From Pipra filicauda (taxonomy: Eukaryota > Chordata > Aves > Passeriformes > Pipridae): DNA of 64,000 nt. How positions within the stretch are numbered: the stretch's first letter is position 1; each line of letters begins with the position of its first letter. Below are positions 1 to 13,209 of this stretch, piece by piece. The notes below the pieces were generated by a model. It saw nothing but the letters and a program-made list of their open reading frames with translations, searched no databases and was not told the origin of the DNA. The translations under genes were made by a program, and so were the position numbers. Where the stretch lies: positions 310,001-374,000 of the forward strand of contig NW_024104313.1 of NCBI RefSeq assembly GCF_003945595.2. The letters run 5' to 3'.

Positions 1-1001
1 CTGGCTAGGTTTTCTCATAATTTTTGTATTAAAACCAAATATGAGTCACCTGCCTCATTGACACCAAGTCATTTCTTTTTTGCTGATTAATCTTGCAGGT
101 CTAACTTCATTGGGTTTGCATAGGCACAGTGTCCTGTTCTACTTAAAGGTACCTAAATGAACCATAAACAGAGAGTTTCAGCTTCCTCAACTGCTTTAAC
201 TGTTAAACAGAAAGTGCTTCCTTGGGATTTTTTAATTCTGAGTAATTTTCATATACCTGCTTTAGCCAGTTTAGGTGGGAGCCCCCTGAAAGCAGTTGAG
301 GGTATAGTGTTGTCTGGACATACCACCAGAGAAGAATCCTCCTGTGCATCTTCCCAGCAATACTGGTACCCCCCAGTATCTGATTACAAAGTATGGATGT
401 GACTAACCTCAGTACATTTGCCACATTCCCTGTTCTTTACCAGAAAGAACGTGACCTAAGTGTACCCACTGGCATTTGCAGAGACCGGAGCTCCTATTCC
501 CAGCTCTGGCTTGCCTCAACTTTTTCCTGCATTACCCTAGGCAACTTTGTGTGCCTAGTCTGCAAGTGAATCCAGGTGCTGTCTCAGCACACAGGACCAA
601 GACTTTGGCCTGCAGCTGTGCCTAGTTTGAGCTTTCATCAAGGGTCCACCAATAGCCCTGTCAGTGGCTCAGTGCTCCCAGCTGGCAGTCACCTTTCTGA
701 TATGGGAACTCAGCTGCATCTGATATAAAACCATCAGCGATGATCTTGCTCACCATTTTATGTGATACTCCTTGTCCTGTGTTCTGCTGCAGTCTTGAAG
801 GGAAACTCCTAATAGAAGTACTAAGGGGGAACTCAACAGAGTGTTGTGCAATGACAGTGTTTCAAGGTGGGCATCTGCTGCTTCTAAAGACTTTTTAAGC
901 TACTTTTCCTATCCTATGCTATCCCCCTATCCTGGGGGAAAAAACTACTTTAGGAAATGATTCTGTTTACTTACACCCTTCTTTATTCTGTTCTTCTTGT
1001 T

Positions 1002-1015
1002 CCCCCCTCCCCCCC
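1002..1015. repeat. C-rich low-complexity run
   Basis: Six Cs, one T and seven Cs follow a pyrimidine-rich stretch. It is too short for a four-run quadruplex motif. Confidence 0.8.
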
Positions 1016-2366
1016 ATCAGCCAACTTCTCCCTTCTCTGGGGAAATGACATTGAACAAAAAAAAAACCCATGAAGCAAAAAATAAACCAACTGGTACCTT
1101 TGACAAGAGCTATCTCTGAGTACTTTCCAGGGTTGTGTTGCATGTGCAGGTTTTGCTTTGCATAGGAATTTCTCATTATATTTCTACAATATTTTCGGAA
1201 GGTGTTTTGCTTTTTCTTCCATTTGTTCTGAAGGAATATTTGGGAATCGTGTCTTCAGATTATTAAAATAAATGTGTCCTGATAAGTAAAAACTAAGTAT
1301 GTAATTATGAGTGGACTTTATAATACTCCCTTTCAGCTTATGTCTGCTTTCTTTTGGGTGAAACTTATCAACACAAGATGTGCTGTGAATTACCTGACTT
1401 GAGGGAGTTTAAGTACAACTAACATCAAATATGCATCTCCTCCTTGGTGTTTCTCTATTTATTTATATCTCTGTGTTTGTTTGTGTGTTTAACCAAAATA
1501 ACAGCACTCAGGTATAGAGTACAAAGATTCAGTAGCTGATTAGTGCAGTATGTAAAGAGAAAGTACAGCCTGTAAATATCTGTGATGTTCTCAGCAGGAG
1601 CCAGACAACTGGAATCGCTGATAGGAGTCAAGGGAAAAAGTGCAGTTAATAATTTGTAGATATTTACACCTTTGCTGGTTTCTTTCACGGTACAAAGGCA
1701 TTACCAAAAGTGACAGAAACGAGTTATGAGCCATTTACTGGGGCTATCTGGAGGGATTTAATCTCACTTGGGTCATGGAGTTGAATTCTCTGGGAATTGG
1801 TGTTACTGTGATAGGCTGTATCTGAAGGCCTGGAGTGCAGAGATAAGACTTTAAGTCCAGCTGGAATTAGAAGCAATAGAATTAACTGGATTGTAATGCT
1901 GTAAACCTTTTGGTTCAGATCCTGAAATGCCTCTGGATGGTAGTTCAAATCTCTTCCAGATGGAGGTTTGGCTCTGGGACCTATACTCAAGACAAACATT
2001 AGCAATGTCAAGGACTTTTTTTTGGAGCATGCACATTAAATCAGCCTTACATGGTTCAGCATGCTGCTTGTTGTTGTTGTTCAGTCTTACGATTTCCTTA
2101 ATATGGTGGGGAGGATGATTTACTTGTTTCAAAAGGCTAATTTTCCACTTCACTAACACTCACATGCATGTTTGTGGTTATTTCTTTTAAAGGAAGACTA
2201 GGAAAGTGTTTGAAAGGTCATTGCTTTTATAACAAATGAGGCAAGGCTGAATATAGCTGGCATATGCATATCAATATGAAATAATGGGAACTGCTATAAT
2301 AAAAGACATAAAACATCTATAAAGGAGCTATTAAGGGTTGGGTTTTTTTGTCATATTTTTCTTTTT

Positions 2367-2388
2367 TGTTGTTGTTGCTGCTGTTGTT
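2367..2388. repeat. Interrupted (TTG)n triplet run
   Basis: Short run of TTG units with two CTG units inside, next to T-rich sequence. It is a typical intronic microsatellite with no sign of function. Confidence 0.7.
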
Positions 2389-5300
2389 CCCCCTCCTGCC
2401 TGGAGTTAGCTTTCCAAGGAGATGCTTTAGAATACTGGAAACATGGAGACCTACCAACACATGCATATTTTTTTAAATATAGCACATTTTCTGTGGTGAT
2501 ACTGTATAACTAGACAAAGTGACAATGCATGAGTTGATAGATTAATTCTATGCTTACATTAAACACAAGAAGTTAACTGCAAACTATGATTGTAAAAGGC
2601 TACAATTTATTTTTCTGAGCTTAAAATCAAGCAGTTTGTTCTAGTGTATTAGGAAATACAATCTCTAAGTCTGCTGCAGAGAAATAAAATTAAAGTACCA
2701 GAGAATAATGATTAAGGAATATTTTTTAGTTTATCTTTTATTTTTTTCTCTAAAGATTTAAGTGGAGACAAATCTTTCTTCTGATTTCATTGGAAATATA
2801 TAATTTTATAACAAGAGCCAGTAGGACTACTTCAATTTTTCCTTTTTGTAATATTTTTTATTTTTAAATTAATGCTTTTATTAATAGTATTTTCTAGTTT
2901 TACGCTAAATTATGAATTATACCAAATTTAAAAGTGAGGACTTCTCAATTGCTTGAGGCAAGATGAAGAAAATTATTATATTGTGGATTTAGAAAATGGT
3001 GGGCCAAGGGAGAAAGTGTCATTCCTACAACTACTCAGTAGGCAAGCGAGAACTCTAAGCAGAAACCTTTTTTTTCAAATCCCAGCTATTCCTATTAGAT
3101 ATTGGACTACAAACACTTAATCTAATACAATAATTTGATTACTACAAAACTGCTGTCTTCTCTTTCCTGTTTGTAATAGGATTGTGTTCTGTGTTTGTGT
3201 GACCCTTTATCTCAAAGGAGATATACCCAATGGGAATTTGTCCAGTGCAGTGCATGGATATTTGCACAGTGTAATTAAATGCTTATTAATAGTTATCATG
3301 CATAAATGTCCATCTGTAGACTATCTGGTAGTAGCACTAAAGCTCTGGAGAATAAGAATTATTTTCAAAAGTGTTTTTCCACTTAAGGAAGCTTGGAAGA
3401 ATTTAGCTGGTGAAAACTCAAGAATCAGAGAGCATGACTGTGTTCTTTATTTTATCTTGTTTAAAATCTTAAAGTGTGGATTGTTTTTGGTTGGTTTTGT
3501 TGTTGTTTTTTCTTTGGGGCGGGGGTGTAGGTTTTTTTCAGATATAAATATATTGTCTAAATGCACAGTAGCTCCAGAATATTTCTTTGGTGTTCCATTA
3601 CTGTGCAAAGTTGTAAAAATGGTATAAGAGGGAAAACTTATGACCTTGTATTGATAACTCAGCAGTTGTTCAAGTGGAATTAGTGGAAGAATATTGGTAT
3701 GAATTAAAAGGAAGATAGCATAACCCTGATCTGTAAAATAGCAGTCTTAGTATATAGTAGAGTTCTGTATATTTATAAAGTACCATTTTACTGATTTTGA
3801 CTCTTAGTGACATTACAAATTAATGCTGATTGATTACTATGAGACAAAACATTAGATCCCATTTTAATTTGCTGTTCCCCTTCCCTCCTACCACCCCTCT
3901 CTCCTCCAAAAGAAAATTAGCTTTGTGTGGCATCCCTTTTGTAGGTTTTTTAAAAAATTCTAGGTGTAAACAAGTAAAAGACCTCATAATTTGAGGGAAG
4001 AAGAAAGAGAAGTTGTAGGAAGATGACTAGTTACTTGATTTTTCTCTTATCCAAAAAGTGTTCTATGTTTTGACCCTTTTGGTTTTCTTCAGAGTTGTGC
4101 GCTGTGTAGTATCTGGTATCAGTTTTTGCAACAAGGAGATAATCCACTCGTATTTCTTGTCTACAGTTCGCATTCTATAAAGGTGATGGGATTACATATG
4201 CCTTATCTTTGTGAAGAGAAGCTATTCCCTTAATTATAATTATCTTGTCTACAGATGTGCAATTTTGGTCTGTTAGTTGCTCTGCAGATGTAGTGTCTGT
4301 TCAGATCAGACCAAAACTTGAAATAAAGAGAAACAACTTGTTTCTCATAAAGACACTGAGTCTTGGAAAAATGTGTAAGACCCGCAATGGTGGAACACAG
4401 TTATAAAGAACAGTTGTGCTAGTGTGTGTGTTTTTGAGGAAGTTCTGCATGTTTTTATTAATATATAGTGTGGTGTACTGCACAGCTGTGTTCTGATTAA
4501 AGTGCGAGTTCCAGATCCTCTTCATTACTATAACTAAATTTGTTATAGCTAAGCCTGATGATGACAAATAAATAAAAAGTACTGATTAAGCCACTGCCAT
4601 AGGCACTGAACTGTGAATAAGTCATAATATTAATTCTAGTTAATCAATTTTATTTGTTGTCACAGTTTACACTGAGCCATAAGCAAGGGAAACAACATCA
4701 CAGTGATAGTTAGAATATTATTATAAAATGCCAGACATTTAAATAATATATCTGTTGTCTTCCCCTGTGACAAAAGAAACAGATACTGAATAAGATTGCA
4801 GTAAAAGAAAAGGGAACTCTGTCTCCAGAATTAAGTGTATTAAAATCCGTAGAAATGCAAATTAGTTTGAAATGACTGTCATGCCAGTGTCGAAGTAACT
4901 TGATTTTGTGTCTAAGGGCCTACTCTTTTCTGAAGTGATTAGCATACTTGGTTTTATAGGTGGTCTTAGCCTGAAATGGAGTCAGCAATTTGAATGCAAG
5001 TCATAACCTTCACAAATGAAATACAGATATCTTGTCTACAAATCTAAAATCTTTTAATCATGCTGTTCAGAATTCAGGGGAAATCTGAACTTCACCATGA
5101 AATTAGATGATGTTTTATGTAGCCGATTTGTCCTGAATTATGCATTTCAAAATATCTTGATAGCAGTCACCTTTTAAAGTAACTTATTTCTATACTTTCT
5201 AATGCTTGTGAAGTGACTTCAGACATACCATCCATGATTAGAGAGTTACTCATTTTGTAGCAAAGTGTATCATACAGTACTGTGTGAAAGGAAATCAAAA

Positions 5301-5735
5301 GCTAAACCTAGAAAAGCACTCATGGGCCTGAAACAGGTTAGGTGTGGGGTAGAGTTATCCCAGTGATGCCTAGCTGTGTTGGCCTTGCCTCGTAGGTGTC
5401 TTTTTCAGAACACTGGAGCACTGGGAAATTCAATGCTTATGCCCCAAATGCCTCTTATTTAAGAAAATCAGCTCCTAGAATTATATGAATGATTCAGAGC
5501 AGGTATAAAAATGAGATATTTCTTCAACTTAATATCCTTCAAAGCCTGATCTGGTAAGACAGTCACAGAGATGACCTTGTATGCACAAACAAGACTAGGC
5601 TGTTACAAAATTCAGGTGTTAGTGGCACCATTTACCTTTATGCAGAGGTGTTACAACCTGCCCCTGAAGGTGGGAGTAGCTGAGGTTCTTGTTAATAGAT
5701 CCCTTAGGGCAGATTAGAGTGAAACAACACTGACT

Positions 5736-5800
5736 GGTGTGTGGGGGTGTGTGTATGTATCTATATATCCATATATGTAGATGTGTGTGTGTGTATGTCT
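5736..5800. repeat. Interrupted TG/TA microsatellite
   Basis: Alternating GTGTGT, a GGGGG interruption, then TATG/TATA units and a second (GT)n run ending in GTATGT. It is purine-pyrimidine alternating sequence likely to be length-polymorphic between individuals. Confidence 0.85.
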
Positions 5801-5859
5801 AGGGCTTATTTTAGAAAAATTTGGTTGTAAGTGAAAGGAGATATGTAGACATTTTGGTT

Positions 5860-6710
5860 ATTATTTATAGAAATGCAACAATATAAAAGTATAAATATAG
5901 CACTTAAGAAAATACATAAGGAAGAGAAAGAAAGGATAAGAGTAGAAAGATGTCACCACCTGTGGATCCAGCAACGAGACTCGATTGTTGCAATTTCAAT
6001 GTCTGTTGGTCAAAGTCTCTTGGTTGCGGTCTTGATCCGTCACGGGTGGGGGAAATCCCCAAAATACAGAGTTCAATGAGTTAATATACCTTCAGGTTTG
6101 TGGTACCTCCCCAGGGGAGGAGTTTTAAACTGTCTGATTCAACACTGTGGATCTGTTGCAACACTGTGGATCACGAGCAGTCCTCTTCTGAAGGGCCCCA
6201 GAAATGAGTCTGGGGGTTCTTCAGGGATCTTTGATCGTTTATGACGCCTAAGACATGACAGTTGTCTCTCACGTCAGCATAATTGAACCAGTTATGCCCC
6301 ATCAGAAAGGGATGGAAACCTTCAGACTTATGTATGAATGTTCTGATACCTCTACCAGAAAGGAGTTTTGGCCTGAGCCAGTTGTGTGAGGTAGGACATT
6401 AGCATGATAAAAAACATTACCCCACCTCTACAGGATCTGTTTCTTATTGGTCTTCTCCCTTATCTGACTCAAAACACAGCTTGTTGCTAAACAGAGGTTA
6501 GTTTGTTGTGGTCATCCTCTGGTGAATGGTCCTCATCCCCTCTCCACCTGGGCTGTTACTATGCAGATCAGAGGTTTTGCCACCACACATCTAAAAACTC
6601 TCCTTCTCCCCTTCGGTTGGGGGGTGCAAACCTGGCCTCAGCAAAGCACCTGTTGCTTTTGCAAATGGCCAATTGCTTGAGTCCTTAACCTTTAACATTT
6701 CAGTCTCTCA
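5860..6710 (-). mobile_element. Probable solo LTR of an endogenous retrovirus
   Basis: About 850 bases differ in texture from the flanking intron: more GC-balanced, with LTR-like segments. Read on the minus strand it could begin with TGAGAGACTG near 6710, or alternatively TGTTAAAGG at 6697. A TATA-like TATATTAAC occurs near 6085. It ends in a T/C-rich region similar to the U3/R end of avian ERVL-type LTRs. A 14-base motif is duplicated at 6140-6153 and 6159-6172. I saw no gag, pol or env coding next to it, so a solo LTR is the simplest reading. The left end is uncertain and no target-site duplication was established. The family assignment is from general resemblance only. Confidence 0.45.
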
Positions 6711-6800
6711 CAAGGGACCTGCTCAAGAGTTTCTATCAGAAAATGGGTGATTTAGGTTCCAAATGCCCCTTTAGCCTGAGTTGGTTCACCTTGTCTGTGA

Positions 6801-6816
6801 TTTTTTTTTTTTTTTT
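6801..6816. repeat. T16 homopolymer
   Basis: Sixteen consecutive Ts about 90 bases beyond the LTR-like element. It could be a retroposition tail remnant on the minus strand, but nothing adjacent supports that. Confidence 0.85.
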
Positions 6817-7077
6817 GTGAAAATCCTAAAGATTGACTTAAAGTATTTTCCGGTTGTGCCAATATGTAGAAAATGTTTCAAGAGTAATTCAAAATAATTC
6901 AAATTTGTGCACAGGTAAGAGAGAGATATGATGGGGAAAAAAGGCTGCGCTGCAGTCTTTAAAACACTGCTTTAGGAGAAGAAAAAGAGTATTTGATACT
7001 AGATTATAAGAAAGTATCTCTGTGCTAATAAATCATGTTATGCCACAAAAACTATCTGAGGGCTAGAGCACCTCTTC

Positions 7078-7450
7078 TGTAAGGAAAAACTGAGAGAGGT
7101 TGTTCAGCCTGGAGAAGAGAAGGCTCTAGGGAGACATAGTTGTGGCCTTTCAATAGTTAGGAGGGGCTTATAATAAGGATGAGGACAGACTTTCTAGTAG
7201 AGCCTATTGTGATAGGACAAGGGGTAATGCTTTTAAATTGAAAAGAAGGTAAATTTAGACTGGAAATCAGACATTTTTTTACAATGTGGATGGTGAGACA
7301 CTGGAACAGGCTGCCTAGAGAGCTGATGGATGCCCCAGCCCTGGAAACATTCAAGGTCAGGTTGGATGTAGCTCTGAGCAACCTGTTATAGTTAAAGATG
7401 ACCTTAAAAGGTAGGTCCCTTATAACCTAAAGAATGCCATGATTCCGTGA
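7078..7450 (+). mobile_element. CR1 LINE fragment, 3' end, sense
   Basis: The sequence follows the conserved CR1 3' region in order: the stretch encoding LEKRRL (from cctggagaagagaagg), the segment around a 'tggaacaggctgcc' core, then a tail resembling 'ccatgattcc'. This is the end of the reverse-transcriptase ORF and the short 3' UTR. It is 5'-truncated, as is usual for CR1. The reading frame is broken. It is one of only two CR1 pieces in the PRKN sense orientation here. Confidence 0.88.
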
Positions 7451-8235
7451 GTGGTTTGGATCAACTCCTTCCTGTATATGCAGTACCTTGATTGGAAAGA
7501 CAGGATCCTGAATTGCCTGACATAATCTTAATTTTTTAACGTTAGCTATGTTATTATGTAAAATGCTTTAAGAATCATCTTTTCATTTCTTTTATGTGTA
7601 GTAAGCAGGAGGGAAAAAGCAAACCCTAGAAACACCATGCATGCAATAATATAATCTTAAATGAATCTCAGATGAATCTGAATAATGCACCTGATGCAGC
7701 GTTTCCTGTATTTCTTAATGGCTTTTGCTTGTGAATGCTGTGGTGGGTATGTAAAGTTGAGAGTAACTATAGAATTCAGAAAAAAATAGCAAAGAGTAAT
7801 TTCGTTTAGTTGTTTTCCTTTTAAAAAGAAGTCTTTGGTATCCTATTACCTTTCCTTTTGGAACACAGGAATATTCTTGCTGAAATTGGTATGCTTTTGT
7901 CTGTCAGAGTTTCTGATTATGTGTAAAATCAAAAAATGGATGATATAGCAATCTATTTTCCTCAGATACTGTAGTGTGTAATCTTGATTTTACAGTGTTA
8001 TATAGGTGCAGTAACTGAAAAAAAGGTTTGATTACCTTATGAAGTTAGTTTCTTGCTAGTGTCTTGCTAGTGGCTCTTTAGCTTTAGACTTTTGTGTTGA
8101 TTAGTTGAGAAATATATATTCTTAGTAAAAACGTGGAATAGATTCTGGGGTGGTTTTTAATTTTCTTTTATTTTTTTTTTTTAAGAATGTATCTAGTATC
8201 CTTGGAGTTTGTATCTTTCTATGGGAATGGGAGGG

Positions 8236-9162
8236 AATCACAGAATATTCTGAGTTGGAAGGGACCCATCAAAATCATCAAGTCCCTGTGCAGGACACTC
8301 AAAGAATCACACCATGTGCCTGAGAGCATTGTCCAAATGCTTTTTGAACTCAGACAGGCTTGGTGCTTTGACCACTACCCTAGGGAGCCTGTTCCAGCAC
8401 CCAACCACCCTCTGGGGGAAGAACCTTTTTCTGATATCCAATCTAAATCTCCCCTGGCACAACTTCAGGCCATTCCCTCGGGTCCTGTCACTGGTCACCA
8501 CAGAGAAGGGATCAGTGCCTGCCCCTCCTCTTGCCCTCACAAGGAAGCTGTAGACTGCTATGAAGTATCCCCTCAGTCTCCTCTTCTCCAGACTGAACAG
8601 ACCAAGTGACCTCAGCCACTCCTCATATGCCTTCCCCTCAAGGCCCTTCACCATCTTCATTGCCCTCCTTTGGACACTCTCTAAGAGGTTAATATCATTC
8701 CTTTATTGTGGTGGCCCAAACTGCACACCATATTCAAGGTGAGGCTGCACCAGTGCAGAGCAGAGAGGGACAATCGCCTCCCTCAACTGGCTGGTGATGC
8801 TTTGCCTGATGCCCCCCAGGACACAGTTGGCCCTCCTGGCTGCCAGGGCACTGCTGACTCATTCAATTTACCATCAACCAGGACCTTCAGGTCCTTTTCT
8901 GTGGCTCTGCTTTCCAGCATCTCATTCCCCAGTCTGTACTGACATCAAGGGTGGCCCCATCCCAGATGCAGTATCCGGCACTTCCTTTTGTTGAATTTCA
9001 TATCGTTGGTGACTGTCCAACCCTCTAATTAGACAAAGTTTCTCTACAGGGGAAAGTTTTTCTGCCTTAGAGGAAATCAACGGCTCCTCCCAGTTTTGTA
9101 TTGTCTGCAAACTTGCTTAGTATCCCCTCCAGTCCTGCATCCAACTGATTTATGAAGATATG
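8236..9162 (-). mobile_element. CR1 LINE fragment, about 0.93 kb, antisense
   Basis: It starts on the + strand with aatcacagaatattctgag, the complement of a CR1 3' end, and runs into the reverse-transcriptase region. On the minus strand 8307-8660 still reads the RT C-terminal part (KAYEEWLRSLGLFSLEKRRLRG, then VVGCWNRLP) for 117 codons without a stop. Upstream of that the frame is disrupted. It is 5'-truncated near the segment that encodes the catalytic palm. It belongs to the same CR1 subfamily as the long copy at 25537-28200, matching it almost throughout their overlap. Reading frames on the + strand here are shadows of this element. Confidence 0.93.
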
Positions 9163-9164
9163 GA

Positions 9165-11723
9165 TTTACCATAGCACAAGTAGTTGAATTGACTGTTGTC
9201 TCTGGACATGTTGTCTAATGGTGACTTACAGAAGTGAATCAATGGGCTGATGGCTTCTCTAGGTATTGCCTACAATGGGAATGCTCTGGCTTCATCTCTC
9301 TGTCCAAAGACTTTTTAAAATTGTTTTTAATCCTTGTAAAGAAAAATATTTAAATTTGAATGATGTGACATGCAATTATCACATCTGAATTAAATTATTA
9401 CTGTGGAATAGTCATGAGGCTTGGATTTTTATTTTACATCTTTGGTTTATTGCCTTTGTGTAACTGCAACTCATATGAATTTGAATTATAAGGTGTCTAG
9501 TTTGCACTATTTGCAATATGTTAATTGCAGACCTCGGCTTGTATATTGGCTTACTTAGATTTTGCGTTTTTGTGTACTTCTTCATTTAGTCCATATATTT
9601 CCCATGCAGACATGGGTTATGATGTATTCAGATTGCAGATTCAGATAGAAGACTGGCACGATCTTCTCTACCTAAAATGCATGAAATTGTTTAAATGTTT
9701 CTGTAGTTCAAAACTTTTAGATGAAATGGTTTCATGTTTGACATGAAATTATAGTAGTAACTGGTAAAAAAATACCTTCACGGGGAAAATGTATCTTCCA
9801 CCTGCTCTGCTCTGAGAGATTTGCCTTAAGGAATAGAAAGTTCAGTGTAATCCTCATTTATTGTCAGTTCCAGTCAGCAGCATATTTTCATACAGAAGTT
9901 CGGATATGTTTACTGAATTTTAATCCTACCACTCAGTTATGGAGAGCTCAAAGATGAGAGGATTTGATACCCGATCCTAAAGGTGCTTCACCTCTGAATG
10001 ACCGACACTTTTCTGGAGCTCTCTGACTTGAAGAGGTTGACTCCTTATGTGGTTACTGACAATTTATCTGTGTGCTAATCACGTCTTCTTTAAAATTGTA
10101 CCAAGTCTGTCTGGATCCCAAGGGCACTGACCAGCCCCCAGCAGCCCCCTCTCACCCTGCATAGAGCTGTCGTGCAGCCTGGCCCCACTGGTGCAGAGGG
10201 AATGGAGGGCTTTCCGTTGGGCTGCTCCTCACTGCCCAGAAAGTCCCGTGGGACAAAATCTATGTGCTCCAGGCAGCTGCTGCTTTAGAAAAAGCTGAGA
10301 GACATAGTAAGTTTAATTCAGATTTAGTCGTTTTATAGCTTGTAACTTTGACTTGGGAGTGGAAACCATAGGAACACAAGGAGTGTTTTGGGTAGACAAA
10401 CAAAATGGCCTTTGCATTTTCTGATCCCAGCCACAAATCCTTAATACATGGAGGACTATTTTCTGTATGTTGAGAGTTGTAGTAGCTCAAATAACCTTGA
10501 GCTTTCTGGGCCAGACTGAATACATCCCAACTGGAGTGAGAAGAGGGATGTGTATTGGAAGTTTTGATTTCTCCTGTCTGTTAGCTCCCTTTCATCTGCC
10601 CACTTCCCTGTGGAAGGAGCCCTGGAAAGTCACCACAGCAGCAACAGCAACTGAAGCCAGAGGGTTTTAGTCTGCTTCTGGATGTACTGACTTCAATGGC
10701 ATCTGCTGGTGTTATCATTCGTAACTGTGGATTTTTTAATGTTATAATTTCAATGGACACAGTAAATACATGGCATGTTTAGAGAATTATAGATATTTTC
10801 TCTAGTTGTGTTTTCTTTTTGCACTCTAGAAAAAACATTTAATGCTATCCAGACAAAAAACATTGATAGATTAGTAATCATTAGTCTGACAGACTGTTTT
10901 GAATGAAGTTTGATTATTTGTTTTAGGATACTTTACATCCATTTTTTTCAGTTCTTTATCTCTCATTCAAGACCAAAGTTTAGCTACATTACTCTCAAGA
11001 AGTCTAGCAGCAGCAGGACTTTATAGTTCAATTTCTCAGCTGCAGTTGTTGTATTTGAATTATCTTTTTGCCCCTTTCTGCTGGGGTGGGCCAACCAAAA
11101 TAACTGTTCAAAAGCACATTTTGAATAAGTTTTTTGCTTGTATAAGAAATTGTTTGTTCTGGCAACACCATTCACATTGTAAAATATTATAAATGAAGAG
11201 GTGACTCTGGAGACTTTTATCTTGGGTGTCTTTGTATGAACTTTCATTATTTAGTTGAGATCAGTAGAATGACTTGCAAATCCTTGTAGTATGATACAGT
11301 ATGAAAGAAAAGACAAGAACTTACTAAAATCATCTGATTAATGGGTTTTCTTCTCTTTTCTTCTTTTTTTTTAGCAAAAAAAACCTGTGATAAGAAAGAA
11401 AAAGTAATGATCAATAAAATAATGTAATAGAAAGTATTTGTACTCTCCTTACCTTTATTTTCAGTTAGAGATGTGATACCATCATGTTTCATTTGAAATA
11501 ACTACCATGCAGGAAATGTTCTTAATTGCACAATTGCGAGCAGTTCAGCAAATTGTCAGCTACTTCATTTTGAAAGAGTTATAACTGTTGACATAAAACT
11601 GTCAGTTTACTAATTAGGCTGGGCACTCTTAAAGGAAAATTGCATCTCTAAGAAACCACTGTAAATCAAACCAGTAGGTTCAATCCAACAAATACTCAAA
11701 GCATGTGATTGACTCTACTTCAA
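9165..11723. other. Intronic stretch, no gene; one GC-rich patch
   Basis: No recognisable repeat or exon. Most of it is AT-rich. The patch at about 10100-10265 is clearly GC-richer, with CCCC- and CAGC-type words, and resembles neither CR1 nor the LTR. Its nature is unknown. Confidence 0.55.
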
Positions 11724-12112
11724 CCTTGTAGGCTCCCTTCAAATACTGGAACATCTATGGGGTCTCCACGCAACCTTCTCTTCTCCAGGCTGAACAGCCC
11801 CAACTTTCTCAGTCTTTCTTTTTAAGGAAGGTACTCCAGTCTACTTATCAGTTTCATGGCCCTCCTCTGGACTTTCTCCAACCCTTCGATATTCTTATGT
11901 TGGGGGCACCAGAACTGTACACAATACTCAGGTGGGGGTCTCACAAGGGCAGAGTAAAGAGGGAGAATCACCTCCCTCGAACTGCTGGTCATGGTCCTTT
12001 TGATGCAGCCCAGGATTCGTTTGGCTTTCTGGGCTGTGAGTGCACACTGCTGGCTCATGATGAGGTTTTTGTCAACCATCACCCCCAAGTCTTTCTCCAT
12101 AGGGCTGCTCTA
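11724..12112 (-). mobile_element. CR1 LINE internal fragment, antisense
   Basis: The minus strand reads 92 codons of CR1 reverse-transcriptase C-terminal sequence ([47 protein letters not shown]). Both ends are missing: the 3' UTR and tail are absent, and the 5' side stops before the palm domain. Loss of the 3' end suggests a later deletion, since 5' truncation alone is the normal insertion product. Confidence 0.93.
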
Positions 12113-13209
12113 GCAAGTAGCTTATTTAATAACATGGTCTAGTTGTATTCATGATTGTCAAGATAAAGAAAAATTAAATAAATATGGAGCTTTACATGAT
12201 TGCTATGATTCAAATAGATTTTTCTTTAGAATTGAAATAAAATATCCAGACTCTCTAGTATTAGAAATGTGCCATATGAATCTTTTCTGCTGAGTCTAAT
12301 TGAGTGTTGCTCATGTAACAGCTAGATTTTTCTTAGTAAGTGCTTAAAAAGATGGTCAGATTGCTCTTTTAAATTAAGCCTGCTAAGAATTTATAATATC
12401 TGGATTGGTGTATTTAAAAGTCTTAATTTTTCATCTCCATTACTGCACTAAGAAAACAGGATGAAAGCTTTTATTTAAATGTTATATCCATACACTGCTC
12501 AGAAGAAACCATCTTAGCATTCAGCAATGCCATTCTAATCACAAGTGTGAAATGTGAAAAGCGAATCATGTACAGAGCTAGGGATGCTGAGAAAAAAGTA
12601 TGAATGCACTGGTTTACCAATGGTAACTTCAGGCTTAATCAATAGCCTGATAGACAGATAAACTGCTTGAGAGACATAAAGCAGTTTGTCTATCCAATAA
12701 AAACATCTGTGTTTTTCTTCCTTTTCACTGACTCTAGAATTTGCCCAGTTCCTTGGGGATTTATCAGCTCTTGACCCTTCTCCAGCCTTACCCATCTGTT
12801 CTGAGACATTCATGAGCCTCTAGGATCTGACTCTGTTGTTGTCTTGCAAATCACCCTTCATCAGAAATATTATGGAAGTAGCATAATAAGAAAAAAAATG
12901 TTGGAAGGTGCTAGATTTTAGAGAAGCAAACAAGCTTTAGGCAGGTGATGCTGAGGGAAACAGCTCTGATTATTTAGTAAAAATGTTTATACTGTTGTAG
13001 GAAACGGTGTGTTCCTTTTATAAAATTGTTTTTTAAAGACTGAAGTGCTCATATTGTGAAAGCAAGCTCAAACTTGCTTTGAGAAGAGTAGAAGAAAATA
13101 ATAGTAAGAAGTTTTTATCGTCTCTTCTACGGGTTAGGTTTGTTACAGTTGGTGGGGATCTCTTGCTGTTTATGCAATAGTTATCGCCTGTGGTAAACTG
13201 TGTTTGCGT

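Larger units (their letters stand above)
1..5735. other. Unique-looking intronic stretch
   Basis: I see no gene, CR1 or LTR here. There are small low-complexity patches, namely two adjacent C-runs at 1002-1015 and TTG/CTG-type triplet runs near 2070 and 2367-2388. The open frame at 3184-3627 (147 codons) has no recognisable domain, begins with ordinary intronic composition and contains T/G-rich low-complexity sequence, so I do not call it a gene. Confidence 0.6.

Noticed and set aside
3184..3627. 147-codon open frame on the + strand
   Set aside because: No domain, signal or splice context. It includes T/G low-complexity sequence and lies in a plain intronic region, so it is most likely chance.
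5873..6079. 68-codon open frame
   Set aside because: It lies within the LTR-like block on the opposite strand and has no similarity I recognise.
8187..8609. 140-codon open frame on the + strand
   Set aside because: It is the antisense shadow of the CR1 reverse-transcriptase end read on the minus strand.
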